From Ferruginibacter sp. (lineage in GTDB: Bacteria; Bacteroidota; Bacteroidia; Chitinophagales; Chitinophagaceae): a DNA stretch of 64,000 nt. The first letter of the stretch is position 1. Each line of letters begins with the position of its first letter. Below are positions 24,226 to 33,257 of the stretch, piece by piece. The stretch spans positions 310,001 through 374,000 of the forward strand of contig JABFRP010000001.1 of the NCBI GenBank assembly GCA_013141115.1, in the 5' to 3' direction. The translations under genes and the position numbers were made by a program. Under the pieces are notes generated by a model. That model did not search any database. It had not been told where the DNA came from and was given only the letters and a program-made list of their open reading frames with translations.

Positions 24226-26966
24226 ATGAAAAAAGTCTACTTTATTTTTTTATTTTTTACACTTTATTTTGCAGCTAATGCACAGCAATCCATTTTTGAA
24301 ATTATGGATAGAGAAGATATTAGCTTTGACAAAGCACAGGAGCTGGCAAAAAAATATTTTGATAGTACAGGGACAGGGCAAGGTAGTGGCTATAAGCAAT
24401 ACGAACGATGGAAGTTTGAAAGGAAATTTCACCTTGATGAAAATGGCATTTTTATTAATCCTGCAATAGAGCGTGAGCGCTATTTAAAAGCAGCTGAAAA
24501 TATTTCACAAACGTTATCTCCATTAGCAACCTATACCGAGTTAGGCCCATGGAGCTGGACGTATACCAGCGGCTGGAATCCCGGCGTGGGAAGGATTACC
24601 TGTATTGCCGTTTACCCGGCAGATACAACAATTATTTATGTCTCATCGCCTGGTGGCGGTATTTGGAAAAGTGTTAACAGTGGTACTACCTGGCAACCTC
24701 TAACGGATAATATCAGCAGCTATATGAATATTTTTCATCTGGCTATCGATCCGTTAAATAGTAATATTGTTTATGCTGCAATTAATGGAGGAGGAGTAAT
24801 TAAAACTATTAACGGTGGTACAACATGGGCAGCAACCGGAGGAGGTCCTTCTGGTACAAAAAAGATATTGATCGATCCATCAAATACCAATATCATTTTT
24901 GCAACTTCTAATGCCGGTATACACAAGTCGGTTAATGCTGGTGCCAGCTGGACAAACGTACACAATGTTGCCGGTAAAGAAGATATTGAGTTTATGCCCG
25001 GCAATGTTAGTGTGATGTATGCAAGCGGCACCGGTAGTGCTACAATTGCTGCGGTTTACCGCTCAGCAGATGCAGGCACAACCTGGAACCCTGTTGCTGT
25101 TGCAGACGGCATTACAAATTTTGGCAGAACCTTATTAGGTGTATCTGCTGCCGACCCATCCGTGGTTTATGCAGTGCAGGCCAATGGTAGTATTTTTGGG
25201 AGGATGTATCGCTCTGATAATGCTGCTGTAAGTTTTACTACTACGGTTATTGGAGTGCCTGCTTCCAGTACCAATTATTTTGGATATACCGGAAACGGAA
25301 CCACGGGGCAAGCTACTTACGATATGGGCATTACTGTTAATCCATTTGATGCAAATGAAGTGCATATTGCAGGCATCATTTGCTGGAAATCGGTTAATGC
25401 CGGTAATTCATTTACACAAATGACCGTTTGGAGTTACCCTAACGGCACAGGCTACAATCATGCAGATGTGCATGGATTGGAGTGGGTGGGTAAAACGATG
25501 TATAGCTGCAGTGATGGCGGCGTGTATAAAAGTGTAGACAATGCAGATAACTGGATCAATCTTTCTACCGGATTAGGCATACGGCAATTTTATAGGTTTG
25601 CTACAGCAAAAACAGATGCCGAAGTAATGTCTGGTGGTGCACAGGATAATGGTACAGTGGCCAGAACAAATGCGGGAGTGTGGCGTGATTGGTTGGGTGC
25701 TGATGGTATGGATTGTATTATTGATCCTAACAACGCAGCGGTATTTATTGGTACTTCTCAAAATGGATCAATATATAAAACCACAAACGGAGGGTTATGG
25801 TATGGTAACTTAACAAATCCGGCAACAGGCAACTGGGTTACTCCGCTGGCCTGGCATCCAACAAATTCTTTAATAGTTTACGGTGGTTGGAATGCAATTT
25901 ATAAATCGGTAAATGGCGGAGGGCTATGGACAAATATTTCAACTTCACTTACTACCGGTGGCAATCTTGATTGCCTTAAAATTGCACCATCGGATGATAA
26001 TTATATTTATGCTTCGAGAGGTGCCAGTTTGTTTGTTACCGCCGATGGCGGAACTAACTGGACTACCTATACATTGTCAGCCACTATCTCTTCAATTGAA
26101 GTAAAACACAACAATCCATCCAAAGTTTGGGTTACCACTACATCAGGTTCAAATAATGTACAGGTATCCACCAATGCAGGTGCAACATTTACTGCAATAA
26201 ATACAGGCTTACCGGCAATTGCAGCACGCAGTGTGGTGGTAGATGATACCCCTGATGAAGGTATTTATGTTGGTATGAATATAGGTGTGTATTATAAAGA
26301 CCTGGTGAACACTTCGTGGGTTTCAGTTGCTACAGGTTTACCATTGGTAGCAGTAAACGAAATTGAAATTTCTAAACTGGCCAATAAATTACGGGTAGCC
26401 ACTTATGGAAGAGGGATATGGGAGGCGCCGCTTATTTCCAATTCAACCTTGCCGGTAAAATGGCTTTCTTTAAACGGGGAGAGAAAAAATAATAATGTGC
26501 TTTTATTTTGGCAAACAGCAGGCCAGAATACTGATGTAACATTTGTAATTCAGCGCAGCACGGATGGGATACACTTTACAGATTTAGGAACGTTGAATGC
26601 CGGAACAGCAAACAGTTATAATTATATTGATCAACAACCTGGCGTTAAAAATGTTTTTACAGAATAGTATCTCAAGAAAATAATCATAAAATATTTAGTT
26701 CTATTATTTTAATAAAGGGGAATAAAAATGATAATTACCTGCGGTTGATGCAAAATCCTGTAACAGATAAACTAAGATTTAGTATAGGAACACAGGCAAT
26801 GAAAGAAGTAATTTATAATGTTTATAATAGCAACGGCACGTTGCTATATTCTGCCAAAACAAATTCGGGGTATAATGAGTTTGAAACCGGACAATTGGCT
26901 GCCGGTACTTATATTCTTGAAGTAAATGCAGATGGATTTTTATACCGTGAAAAATTTATTCACTAA
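24226..26966 (+). pseudogene. T9SS-sorted beta-propeller (VPS10/sialidase-like) protein, frameshifted
   Basis: The main frame gives 813 residues: signal peptide (MKKVYFIFLFFTLYFAANAQ), then a repeat-rich beta-propeller region with many Asp-box/VPS10-type turns (e.g. SVNSGTTWQPL, SADAGTTWNPV, SVNGGGLWTNI), as in secreted exo-enzymes. The frame stops early at 26667, within an FWQTAGQNTDVTFVIQRS fibronectin-like module. A -1 shift at the five-T run 26654-26658 restores YRIVSQENNHKIFSS and runs on to the sorting domain MQNPVTDKLRFSIG ... GTYILEVNADG ending at 26966. One missing T therefore separates the protein from its T9SS signal. It may be a real mutation or a homopolymer sequence error; programmed slippage is less likely. 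Confidence 0.85.
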
Positions 26967-27011
26967 TTAATAAAAGAAATTCTGGCTAAAAATATTTTAG
27001 TGTATTGAGAA

Positions 27012-27052
27012 TAATATAAAGGTGCCGCTGCAAAGGCGGCACTTTTATATTA
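27012..27052. terminator. Bidirectional intrinsic terminator
   Basis: Arms 27012-27028 and 27036-27052 pair fully apart from one G-U: TAATATAAA-G-GTGCCGC against GCGGCAC-T-TTTATATTA, with A and T tracts on both sides. It separates the propeller gene from the convergent lipoprotein gene. Confidence 0.88.
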
Positions 27053-27067
27053 TGGCTTAGGTTGGTT

Positions 27068-28393
27068 CTAATCCGTAAATTTATGCCCTGCTGCAATCCA
27101 GTCTAATATTTTTTGCTTATCAGCTGCAGATAATTGCGGGCTCGTTGGCGGCATAAATGAAGGGATTCCATCTACAGCCCTTGCTTTTATGCGATCCCAA
27201 CTGCTTACAATTGTACAATCCACTGTAAAGTTTAAACCACCGGCTGGGCTGGTGCCTGTGTGGCAACCACTAAGTGCACAATTATTTTGAAGTATGTTAC
27301 TGACTGTGGAAAAGTTGGTGCCGGCTGGAGCTGCGGCAATAATTGCTGTTCCTGTTTTTATACAGCCATCTGCATCTTTTATAGCAATGCCATAAGTATT
27401 TAGTGCCAAAGCAGAAAATACATTGGATACCTGAAAGGCGCCACTGCCCAGTTGATAAGTGAAGCCTGTGCCACCTGTTGCCGTAATTGTAATTGTGCCA
27501 TTGCCTGGTACAATGCATTTATCTGTGGCAGAAGTTGCAGCACTAATGCCTAATGTTTTACCTGCGCATGGGTCGTTAGTAATTGTAAATGTCTGTGATT
27601 TTATGCAGCCATCGGCATCCTTTGCAGTAATAGTATAATTACCTGCCAGTAAATTTGTAAAGTTTCCAGTTGGTTGAAAAATTCCACTGTTAAGTTGATA
27701 CGTAAAGCCTATGCTACCAGCCGCTGTAGCGGTTATTGACCCGTTTGATGCGCCTGCATTTGGGCCGGCATTTATTACAGATGCGGTTACAGTAATGTTC
27801 TTTGCTGCGCAAATGTCCTGAACTTGAAAGCTTACTGTTTTTGTACAACCGTCGGCATCTTTTGCAGTAATATTATAGGTGCCTGTTGCCAGGGCTGTAA
27901 AAATACCTGATGCCTGAAAGGCGCCGTTGTTGAGTTGGTATGTAAATCCGGTGCTGTTGGTTGCTGTTGCAGTAATAGATCCGTTTGATAAACCTGTTCC
28001 TGTATTTACAATTGTTGCCGTTACCCCAATGTTTTTTGCAGCACAGGGGTCGGTTACCGTAAAAGTTGCAGCACCTGTGCAGCCATCGCCGTCTTTAGCC
28101 GTTATTGTGTATGTACCTGCTGCAAGGCTGTTAAAAACTGCCGATGATTGAAAATTGCCATTGTTGAGTTGGTAAGTAAATCCTGTACTTCCTGTAGCCG
28201 TAGAAGTTATAGACCCAGCTGATAAGCCAGTTGTGGTGTTTACAACTACGGCAGATACAGTAATCGTTTTGCTGGCACAAGGATTAGGCGGAGTAGGGTT
28301 GCTGCCATTACCTTTATCGCCACAACTATTTAATAGGGTAACAGATAAAAATAGTACTGCCGCTAAAAGACGGGATCTTTTAAATAATTTCAT
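27068..28393 (-). CDS. SprB-repeat lipoprotein with C-terminal cytochrome c-like domain
   Basis: A 441-residue lipoprotein: signal peptide with lipidated Cys24 (SVTLLNSCGDKG). From Cys39 there are four tandem ~78-81-residue SprB-type units, each starting CAxK and containing GSITATATxSTGFTYQLNNG, FTALATGTYNITAKDADGC. The last ~85 residues (VSNILQNNCALSGCHTGTS ... SFMPPTSPQLSAADKQKILDWIAAG) look like a planctomycete-type cytochrome c domain. Its haem site is CX4CH (CALSGCH), two residues longer than the classic CX2CH, and MPP supplies a possible axial Met. A surface electron-transfer or binding role is a guess. Confidence 0.85.
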   Translation of the reverse strand: MKLFKRSRLLAAVLFLSVTLLNSCGDKGNGSNPTPPNPCASKTITVSAVVVNTTTGLSAGSITSTATGSTGFTYQLNNGNFQSSAVFNSLAAGTYTITAKDGDGCTGAATFTVTDPCAAKNIGVTATIVNTGTGLSNGSITATATNSTGFTYQLNNGAFQASGIFTALATGTYNITAKDADGCTKTVSFQVQDICAAKNITVTASVINAGPNAGASNGSITATAAGSIGFTYQLNSGIFQPTGNFTNLLAGNYTITAKDADGCIKSQTFTITNDPCAGKTLGISAATSATDKCIVPGNGTITITATGGTGFTYQLGSGAFQVSNVFSALALNTYGIAIKDADGCIKTGTAIIAAAPAGTNFSTVSNILQNNCALSGCHTGTSPAGGLNFTVDCTIVSSWDRIKARAVDGIPSFMPPTSPQLSAADKQKILDWIAAGHKFTD

Positions 28394-28532
28394 AAAAATG
28401 TAATTGAGTTTGCTTTTAAATTTTACAGCTTGTGATGGTTAAGGGAAAACCGTTGTTCGGTTAAACAATACCAACCACAGTAAGTAAGTAACGGATTTAT
28501 TTTTTGAAGGGTTGCCTCCTATGGAGTTTTTT

Positions 28533-29576
28533 TTACTCAGGTTCCTGCTGGCTCATGCAATGAAAACTGCCCAGGCCCCAGATAATTTCTGTAGAATCGA
28601 TACCCACTACTTTTCTTTCCGGAAAGCAGCTTTGTATAATTTGTAAAGCGGTATCATCTTTAGCACAATTAAATATGGGTACAATCACCGCATGATTGGC
28701 AATGTAAAAATTTGCGTAAGACGCTGGTAAACGCTGGTCATCATAAACAACCGCATCGGGCATGGGTAACTCCACAATGTTTAATTGTTTGCCATTAAGC
28801 AGGCGCATTTGTTGTAGCTGTTGCAAATTGTCTTGCAACAATTGGTAATTCTCATCCTGTTTATTTTCTTCTACAACCGTTAACACTGTGTCTTCGTTGG
28901 TAAAGCGAACAGTATCATCGATATGGCCATCAGTATCATCGCCCACAATACCATCGTTCACCCAAAGTATTTGTTCGGCACCATAGTAATCACACAAATA
29001 TTTTTCTATCTGTTTCTGGTTTAAATGCGGATTACGATTAGGATTTAATAAACATGCAGTGGAAGTAAGTATCGTTCCCTTACCATTAAATTCTACCGAG
29101 CCGCCTTCCATTACAATACCTGGATAATAAACCGGAATATTATACTCTTTGCCAATCAATGTTGGAATAACATCATCTAAATCGAAAGGCGGATATTTAT
29201 TGCCCCAGGCATTATAATCCCAGTCTACAATTACTTTTTTATTTTCTGTTGCGTTGGGGTTTATTAAAAACGCCGGGCCATGATCACGGCACCAGGCATC
29301 GTTGGTAGGATGAAAAAAGAATTCGACTTTAGAAAGATCAACTTCTGCATTTTGTAAATGGCCAACAGCAAAATTTTTCATTGCTTCGTTATTTACATTG
29401 ATACAAACTTTTTGTCCGTTAGTCAATTCTTTTACAAACTGGCTATAGAAAGGATAGATGGTATTTATTTTTCCCGGCCATGAAGCTTCTTTATGCGGCC
29501 AGCTTAACCAGGTGGCAGCTTGTGGTGCAAATTCTGCAGGAAAGTAATAACCTAATTCTTTTGGTGTTTGGTTCAT
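28533..29576 (-). CDS. aguA: Agmatine deiminase
   Basis: A 347-residue PAD_porph family enzyme. The opening YYFPAEFAPQAATWLSWPH, the Asp/Arg region NDAWCRDHGPAFLIN, EGGSVEFNGKGTILTS, DDTDGHIDDTVRF (catalytic His/Asp) and the C-terminal nucleophile Cys340 in GSFHCMSQQ are all present. It hydrolyses agmatine to N-carbamoylputrescine and ammonia. The partner enzyme AguB is encoded just upstream on the same strand, so together they make putrescine. The 103-bp gap between them is filled by a nested palindrome whose outer arm begins right before the start codon. Confidence 0.96.
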   Translation of the reverse strand: MNQTPKELGYYFPAEFAPQAATWLSWPHKEASWPGKINTIYPFYSQFVKELTNGQKVCINVNNEAMKNFAVGHLQNAEVDLSKVEFFFHPTNDAWCRDHGPAFLINPNATENKKVIVDWDYNAWGNKYPPFDLDDVIPTLIGKEYNIPVYYPGIVMEGGSVEFNGKGTILTSTACLLNPNRNPHLNQKQIEKYLCDYYGAEQILWVNDGIVGDDTDGHIDDTVRFTNEDTVLTVVEENKQDENYQLLQDNLQQLQQMRLLNGKQLNIVELPMPDAVVYDDQRLPASYANFYIANHAVIVPIFNCAKDDTALQIIQSCFPERKVVGIDSTEIIWGLGSFHCMSQQEPE

Positions 29577-29675
29577 GGTTCATAGTTGATGGTTCATGGT
29601 TGGTAGTTCAGGAAAGCGTAAAATAGTAAACTGAGATCGTATTTACTATTAACCATGAACTATTAACCATCAACC
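29577..29675. repeat. Nested intergenic palindrome (aguB-aguA gap)
   Basis: The outer arms 29577-29601 and 29651-29675 pair at 21 of 25 positions and are built from the words GGTTCATGGTT and GGTTCATAGTTGAT. Inside, AATAGTAAA (29622-29630) and TTTACTATT (29642-29650) are perfect. On the minus strand it is transcribed between aguB and aguA. Confidence 0.75.
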
Positions 29676-29679
29676 TGTT

Positions 29680-30555
29680 TTACCCTTCGTCGATATATCT
29701 TTTTGTAATGGGTTGATACGAATCAATTCTTCTGTCGCGTAAAAAAGGCCAGTGGGTTCTGTAACGGTCTGTTTGATTGGTATCTATTTCAATCACTTTA
29801 ATTTCTTCTTCTTCATGTGATGCTTTGTATAAAATGGTACCAAAAGGGTTGCTTACAAAAGAACCGCCCCAGAATTTCATAGCGCCATCCTGCTCAAGTC
29901 CTACACGGTTTACACTTACCACATGTACACCGTTGGCAACAGCATGACTGCGTTGTATAGTTTGCCAGGCATTATATTGTTCGGTGTTGGTAGCTTCATC
30001 CTGCGATGTTGCCCAGCCAATTGCCGTGGGGTAAAATAAAATTTCGGCACCCATTAACGCTGTTATTCTTGATGCTTCAGGGTACCATTGATCCCAGCAA
30101 ATTAAAATACCAATGGTGGCAAATTTTGTTTTAAAAACTTTGTACCCCAAATCACCGGGAGTAAAATAAAATTTTTCGTAGTAAGCCGGATCGTCGGGAA
30201 TATGCATTTTACGGTACTTGCCCAAATAAGTGCCATCGGCATCTAAAACGGCAGTGGTATTGTGGTATAAGCCTTCTGCTCTTTTTTCAAATAAAGAAGC
30301 AATTATTACCACACCTAATTCTTTTGCTACTGCACTTAAAGTATCGGTTGCCGGGCCGGGGATGGCTTCTGCAAGTTTAAAATTTTCGTAATCTTCTACA
30401 TCGCAGAAGTATAAAGAAGTAAACAGCTCCTGCAGGCAAACTATTTGTGCGCCGGCCGCTGCTGCTTCTTTTATTTTTTCAATGGCTTTATTGATGTTTT
30501 GCTGCTTATCTGCAAAACAACTCATTTGCACCAATGCTGTTTTTACTTTAGCCAT
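29680..30555 (-). CDS. aguB: N-carbamoylputrescine amidase
   Basis: The start is the internal Met giving MAKVKTALVQMSC; the 25-residue upstream extension overlaps the previous gene's end and has no family similarity. The 291-residue nitrilase-fold enzyme shows the full triad: Glu43 (LQELF), Lys116 (YRKMHIP) and Cys153 (LICWDQWYPE). The C-terminus DRYRTHWPFLRDRRID is typical of the AguB group. It converts N-carbamoylputrescine to putrescine, CO2 and ammonia. It sits between the bestrophin gene and aguA on one strand. Confidence 0.96.
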   Translation of the reverse strand: MAKVKTALVQMSCFADKQQNINKAIEKIKEAAAAGAQIVCLQELFTSLYFCDVEDYENFKLAEAIPGPATDTLSAVAKELGVVIIASLFEKRAEGLYHNTTAVLDADGTYLGKYRKMHIPDDPAYYEKFYFTPGDLGYKVFKTKFATIGILICWDQWYPEASRITALMGAEILFYPTAIGWATSQDEATNTEQYNAWQTIQRSHAVANGVHVVSVNRVGLEQDGAMKFWGGSFVSNPFGTILYKASHEEEEIKVIEIDTNQTDRYRTHWPFLRDRRIDSYQPITKRYIDEG

Positions 30556-30590
30556 AAATGGTTTTTTATGAGGGGCAAAGATAAATATAT

Positions 30591-31469
30591 TTACAACAGT
30601 TCGCTGATGTGCTTTTGAATGTTGGCACACATTTTATCCATGGGCAAATCGTTGCTGTCGGTGCCAAACGGGTCTTCAATTTCTTCTGCTACCAGCTCTA
30701 AACTGGCCAGTACATAAAATATAAATCCTACCACGGGAATCACTAAATAACCAAGGTTAAATACATAGCCCCAGGGCAATGTCATCACATAAAAGAAAAT
30801 AAATTTTTTAAGAAAGGCGCTGTAAGAAAATGGGATAGGCGTATTTTTAATTCTTTCGCAGGCGCCACATATTTCTGTAAAAGATTGTAATTCGGTATTG
30901 ATAATGATCAGTTGTTCGCCTTTTATTTTTCCGGCTTCAAATAAACTGTTTACTTTTTTAAAAAGCAGTGCTGCCAACTGGTTGGGCACATGTTTATCAT
31001 GATCTATATCCAATAGCTCCGGATGTTCAGCTTCATCTAATGCCAACCTTGTTGATTCCTGCCGCAAATGGTTTTTTAATGCCACGGCATATTGCGGAAT
31101 GGCAGTTTTAAAAAAAGCCCTGTTTTGTACATCGTTTTTGGGTAACAATGCGTTTATTTTAATAGCCAGGTTGCGGCTGTTGTTTACCAAAGCTCCCCAT
31201 TGCTTGCGGCCTTCCCACCAGCGGTCGTAAGCAGTATTGGTTCTAAACACCAGCAATAATGAAATTACAAAGCCCAGCAGGCTATGCATTAGTACAATAT
31301 TTTTCACTTTATTGGCTTCACTCCATTTCCAATACTCTACTTCAAAAAAAGCAATTATGCCCGAGTAAAGACAAATCAGCAAAATCATTGGCCACAGCTT
31401 TATAAACGTATCTGATTTATGAAACCGGAAAATAAAGCCCAGCCAGTCTTTAGGATTGTATTGTATCAT
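30591..31469 (-). CDS. Bestrophin family ion channel protein
   Basis: A 292-residue protein with the bacterial bestrophin pattern: cytoplasmic start NPKDWLGFIFRFHKSDT, helices at ~26-45 and ~60-80, the signature LLVFRTNTAYDRWWEGRKQWGALVNNSRNLA, a long helical cytoplasmic region, two more hydrophobic segments (~222-262), and the C-terminal EEIEDPFGTDSNDLPMD motif. Bestrophins are pentameric anion or cation channels of the inner membrane. A perfect -7 box (TACATTTG on the minus strand) lies 18 bp upstream. It may be cotranscribed with aguB and aguA. Confidence 0.94.
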   Translation of the reverse strand: MIQYNPKDWLGFIFRFHKSDTFIKLWPMILLICLYSGIIAFFEVEYWKWSEANKVKNIVLMHSLLGFVISLLLVFRTNTAYDRWWEGRKQWGALVNNSRNLAIKINALLPKNDVQNRAFFKTAIPQYAVALKNHLRQESTRLALDEAEHPELLDIDHDKHVPNQLAALLFKKVNSLFEAGKIKGEQLIIINTELQSFTEICGACERIKNTPIPFSYSAFLKKFIFFYVMTLPWGYVFNLGYLVIPVVGFIFYVLASLELVAEEIEDPFGTDSNDLPMDKMCANIQKHISELL

Positions 31470-31486
31470 ACTTTATTATTGATACG

Positions 31487-31494
31487 CAAATGTA
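31487..31494 (-). promoter_or_regulatory. -7 box of the bestrophin/agu transcript
   Basis: On the minus strand the sequence reads TACATTTG, an exact TAnnTTTG, 17 bp before the bestrophin start codon. Confidence 0.5.
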
Positions 31495-31537
31495 ATCACA
31501 GTTAAGTAGTTTTACTTTCTTTATAAAATAATTTGTA

Positions 31538-32317
31538 ATGATAGGGATAGTGATAATTGTGGTGCTTATTTTTTCCGGAGTTTATTTTACTAAATCGAAA
31601 AGGAAGGAAGCTGCCACTGAAAATGATATTTTAATTAATGCGGTGATACTCGAGAATAATATTGCTTTTTTCAGAGGACTGGATAAAAAGGAGAAGCAAC
31701 AATTTGAAAATGAGTTACGTGATTTTTTGAGCTACATACGGATCACCGGCGTTAATACGCCAATTGATGATCTTGACAGAATTTTTGTTGCAGCAAGTGC
31801 AGTGATACCCGTGTTTGCTTTTCCGGGATGGAAATATTATAACCTGAGGGAAGTGCTTTTGTATTCAGATGCCATCAATTTTGATTTTCAAACAGAAGGT
31901 GAGGGGAGAAATATTTTAGGCATGGTTGGCACCGGCTATATGGAAGGTAAAATGCTGCTATCGAAATTTGCGCTGCAACAAGGATTTAAAAATGAATCTG
32001 ATAAAAATAATACAGCCATTCATGAATTTGTACACCTGATTGATAAAGCAGATGGAGATACTGAGGGCATACCGAATCAATTATTGGCTAAGCAATACAG
32101 CATTCCATGGCTGAATATGACTTACCAGCAGATGCAAAAAATATTGAAAGGGAAATCTGATATCAATCCTTATGGTGCTACCAACAAAGCAGAATTTTTT
32201 GCCGTGGTATCAGAATACTTTTTTGAAAGGCCAGACCTTTTAGAACAAAAGCATCCAGAATTATACAAGCTGTTACAGGAAATCTTCAAGCAAGATCCAA
32301 AGAATCGTCAGTTGTGA
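31538..32317 (+). CDS. Zinc-dependent peptidase, MtfA/M90 family
   Basis: A 259-residue protein with an N-terminal membrane anchor (MIGIVIIVVLIFSGVYF) and an MtfA-like domain. The zinc motif HEFVH is in NTAIHEFVHLIDKADG, and the downstream glutamate is in EFFAVVSEYFFERPDLL. The family-typical stretches FVAASAVIPVFAFPGWKYYNLREVLLYSDAINF and NPYGATNKAEFFAV are present. E. coli MtfA is a soluble aminopeptidase that acts on the glucose PTS regulator Mlc; this member is membrane-tethered and its substrate is unknown. It faces the YceI gene across a perfect palindrome. Confidence 0.9.
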   Translation: MIGIVIIVVLIFSGVYFTKSKRKEAATENDILINAVILENNIAFFRGLDKKEKQQFENELRDFLSYIRITGVNTPIDDLDRIFVAASAVIPVFAFPGWKYYNLREVLLYSDAINFDFQTEGEGRNILGMVGTGYMEGKMLLSKFALQQGFKNESDKNNTAIHEFVHLIDKADGDTEGIPNQLLAKQYSIPWLNMTYQQMQKILKGKSDINPYGATNKAEFFAVVSEYFFERPDLLEQKHPELYKLLQEIFKQDPKNRQL

Positions 32318-32371
32318 ATCGTCAGTCGTGAGGTAGTCCTCACGGATTCCAACTCACGACTGACGATTCAC
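32314..32371. repeat. Family A intergenic palindrome, copy 2 (19-bp perfect arms)
   Basis: The left arm 32314-32332 and right arm 32353-32371 are exact reverse complements over 19 bp. An alternative hairpin GTGAGG-TAGT-CCTCAC (32328-32343) overlaps the left arm. The left arm matches the infA-rpmJ copy at 17 of 19 positions. It overlaps the stop codon of the M90 peptidase gene. Confidence 0.85.
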
Positions 32372-32390
32372 TATTCACGTCTCACGTGTA

Positions 32391-32927
32391 TTATTGCTGT
32401 TCTATCAATTGAATTTCGGCATGAATTTTTACTTCTTCACTTACCAATACACCGCCGGTTTCTGTTGCTGCATTCCAGGTAAGGCCAAATTCTTTACGGT
32501 TAATTTTACCAGAGATGGTAAAACCTGCTTTTACATTACCCCATGGGTCTTTAGCAATACCACCAAACTCAACTGCTAATTTTACTTGTTTGGTTACGTC
32601 TTTTATGGTTAAGTCGCCATACAGGTTGTAAGAACCATCCTGGTCGATATTTTCATATTTGGTTGCCAAGAATTTTAAATGCGGAAAAGTTTCTGCATCA
32701 AAGAAATCAGCGCTTTTTAAATGTGCATCTCTTTGTTCGTTACTTGTAGAAATTGAGGCGGTATCTGCAGTAAAGCTGATGGTAGCTTTGGTAAAATCTT
32801 CATCGTCTGTTTCTGCATTTACGGTAAAAATGTTGAAGCTGCCGGTTACATTAGTGATCATTAAGTGTTTAACCTTAAATTGTATTTCACTGTGGGTAGG
32901 GTCCACAACCCATTTTTTTGTTGCCAT
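32391..32927 (-). CDS. YceI family protein
   Basis: A 178-residue lipocalin-like YceI protein: TKKWVVDPTHSEIQFKVKHLMITNVTGSF at the start, then KSADFFDAETFPHLKF, YNLYGDLTIKDVTKQVKL and FTISGKINRKEFGLTWNA. The family binds isoprenoid chains such as polyprenyl phosphates or quinones. No signal peptide is visible, so this member is cytoplasmic, unlike E. coli YceI. A -7-like TACCTTAG lies upstream on the minus strand (32946-32953). Confidence 0.95.
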   Translation of the reverse strand: MATKKWVVDPTHSEIQFKVKHLMITNVTGSFNIFTVNAETDDEDFTKATISFTADTASISTSNEQRDAHLKSADFFDAETFPHLKFLATKYENIDQDGSYNLYGDLTIKDVTKQVKLAVEFGGIAKDPWGNVKAGFTISGKINRKEFGLTWNAATETGGVLVSEEVKIHAEIQLIEQQ

Positions 32928-33257
32928 TTTGTTTGATTTAGAATGCTAAGGTAGATAATTAATGTTTAAACATCAAATATTTAATTATTATTTTTTTGTT
33001 AAGGAGATTGGGCAGGGCGGTTACTTCGCCGGATGGCTCACGTATTGTACGGGAAAGTTTCTTGAGGAAATTAGCGGGGAGGCCGGATTACATCGGCTAT
33101 GTTTGCAATTAAAAAGCAGCTACAACAATATTAAAGTGTTCTAATAGCGCCACATCGTGGCGGTACTTAATGAAGTTAAAAATAACAGTTTGTATCAACC
33201 AAATAATTGCTTGGGAAAAACGTAAAAAAGGTCAAAATTGGGTTGTTTTTTTTCATG
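32928..33257. other. 330-base gap without a recognised gene; GC-richer block
   Basis: After the YceI promoter region, 33001-33115 is clearly richer in G and C than its surroundings. A frame is open there on the plus strand (60 codons from 32962) but the protein resembles nothing I know. A perfect hairpin CGCCAC-ATC-GTGGCG lies at 33148-33162. It may be a decayed fragment or a structured RNA; I cannot decide. Confidence 0.35.

Noticed and set aside
26641..26667. Programmed -1 frameshift in the propeller gene
   Set aside because: There is a slippery T run, but no clear heptamer with a downstream structure, and fusion restores only a C-terminal sorting domain. A mutation or sequence error is simpler.
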